DNA of 44,719 nt, taken from positions 1 through 44,719 of the forward strand of contig JAGLDS010000015.1 of the NCBI GenBank assembly GCA_023145435.1, in the 5' to 3' direction. The position numbers were made by a program, and so were the translations under genes. Positions 43,932 to 44,719 of the stretch are shown piece by piece (within the stretch, counting starts at the first letter, position 1; each line of letters starts with the position of its first letter). Under the pieces are notes generated by a model. The model saw nothing but the letters and a program-made list of their open reading frames with translations. It searched no databases and was not told where the DNA came from. This DNA comes from Clostridiales bacterium. Lineage in GTDB: Bacteria > Bacillota > Clostridia > DUPQ01.

Positions 43932-44719
43932 ATGAACAACAATCTAATATTTGAACTACTAAAGAACATCGATGTATCAGGAAAAGTTATTATTTATATC
44001 ATATTAGGTGTCTTTGTAGCTGCCTTGATTATTAACATAATAATCAAATTAAAATACATGTCTATTCGTAAGCAACTTGCCAGTAGACAACAAAGACGAG
44101 CAGGTGTATTTAAAAATGAATTTTTAAATAAGATTGTACAAGAGTACAAAGCTGCTGCTAGTAGTAGTTATAGTGAAGTTAACACACAAGCAACTATTGA
44201 AAAAAGTTTTATAGACCATCTATATTATTATCAAATAGGTGAGAATTTTGTTGCTAAGAGTATCTCTACTTTAATTGTTCTTGGTTTATTAGGAACATTT
44301 ATAGGATTAACAATTTCGGTTTCTGAACTTGTTGATTTATTAATGAGTGGTTCAACTACTGCATCTGGACTTGACTTAACTAACCTACTTTCAAACTTAG
44401 CAAAAGCTGCAAGTGGTATGGGCACTGCCTTTATCACAAGCTTATTTGGAATATTCTTTTCCATAGTTTTGAACATCTTACTTATAGTTGTAAACGGAAC
44501 TGATGAAAAAGATCGATTAATGGTAAGTATTGAAGAATATTTAGATAATACTATTGCAATATTAATTGCAAAAGATAAAGAAACAGAATATACAATGTTA
44601 AATAGTATTTTACGAGACACTTTTATTGAGTTTGGTGAAAAAATTGAAAGTTCACTTAAGGACACTGTAAATGAATTTGGTAACAAATTAACTAATGTTG
44701 TAATGGATGTTTCTGTATC
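43932..44719 (+). CDS. MotA/TolQ/ExbB-type channel protein, ZorA-like, cut by window end
   Basis: The frame is open from the ATG at 43932 to the last base: 262 residues are visible and the C-terminus is missing. There are three membrane helices: about 18-38, 112-132 (SISTLIVLGLLGTFIGLTIS) and 163-187 (GMGTAFITSLFGIFFSIVL). This is the topology of the ExbB/TolQ/MotA stator family, with the Gly-rich helix 2 and the Thr-containing helix 3. From about 205 a long polar, probably coiled-coil segment begins (SILRDTFIEFGEKIES...), unlike short ExbB proteins and like ZorA of Zorya defence systems. A non-defence role for such stator-like proteins is also possible. The partner gene would lie beyond the window. 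Confidence 0.78.
   Translation, partial: MNNNLIFELLKNIDVSGKVIIYIILGVFVAALIINIIIKLKYMSIRKQLASRQQRRAGVFKNEFLNKIVQEYKAAASSSYSEVNTQATIEKSFIDHLYYYQIGENFVAKSISTLIVLGLLGTFIGLTISVSELVDLLMSGSTTASGLDLTNLLSNLAKAASGMGTAFITSLFGIFFSIVLNILLIVVNGTDEKDRLMVSIEEYLDNTIAILIAKDKETEYTMLNSILRDTFIEFGEKIESSLKDTVNEFGNKLTNVVMDVSV

Noticed and set aside
44231-44686. Minus-strand open frame at the right edge
   Set aside because: It lies wholly opposite the ZorA-like gene, which has a promoter, a ribosome binding site and membrane helices in the right places.
1-44719. CRISPR arrays, tRNA or rRNA genes, insertion sequences, phage genes or attachment sites
   Set aside because: No regularly spaced repeats, transposase or integrase reading frames, cloverleaf-like segments or rRNA-like sequence were recognised, and coding is almost continuous.

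Overview
This is an AT-rich (about one-third GC by eye), densely coding stretch from a monoderm, probably anaerobic, low-GC member of the Bacillota. I would guess Clostridia or a deep-branching relative. Supporting traits are AGGAGG-type ribosome binding sites, a Na+-translocating decarboxylase, a pyrophosphate-type phosphofructokinase, a BMP-type nucleoside ABC importer and many URO-D, Gfo/Idh and GH38 proteins. TGA is used as a normal stop, so the code is standard. No rRNA, tRNA, insertion sequence, phage gene or CRISPR array was found, and no gene-free gap exceeds 300 bases.

Layout, left to right. 1-3474 (+): the tail of an unknown gene, the gamma and beta subunits of a sodium-pump decarboxylase, then two overlapping sugar-phosphate isomerase/epimerase-like TIM barrels. 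3512-5385 (-): a membrane protein with a degenerate J domain, and a URO-D-family gene broken by a TAA at codon 42. 5514-6866 (+): a MATE transporter with a near-leaderless promoter. 6868-18198 (-): a ten-gene block in which uvrB leads an SGNH hydrolase, two Gfo/Idh dehydrogenases, YjbQ, a nitroreductase, an ArsC-like protein, a GH38 alpha-mannosidase, a flavodoxin and a URO-D protein. 18273-24491: a DUF1189 membrane protein (+), then a MATE gene and a MarR-controlled heterodimeric ABC exporter (-). 24588-32205 (+): a secreted DUF4855-like protein, a complete nucleoside ABC importer and a Na/Pi symporter. 32273-35664: class II aldolase (-), zinc alcohol dehydrogenase (+) and phosphofructokinase (+). 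35789-39420 (+): an RND exporter and its TetR repressor, with a clear operator. 39403-43736 (-): GH38 mannosidase, araD, and a URO-D gene frameshifted in a 10-A tract. 43932-end (+): the start of a MotA/TolQ/ExbB-type (ZorA-like) channel protein, cut by the window edge.

Functionally the region mixes core metabolism (aldolase, phosphofructokinase, uvrB, nucleoside and phosphate uptake) with catabolism of mannose-containing glycans or modified sugars (two GH38 enzymes, Gfo/Idh, SGNH, isomerases, AraD, three URO-D relatives) and with drug export (two MATE, one heterodimeric ABC, one RND).

The most noteworthy points are these. Two of three URO-D genes are disrupted near their 5' ends. The ArsC-like protein lacks its resolving cysteines. 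The J domain has HDD in place of HPD. Several promoters place the -10 so close to the ATG that leaderless transcripts are expected. The truncated ZorA-like gene at the right edge could open a defence system lying outside the window.
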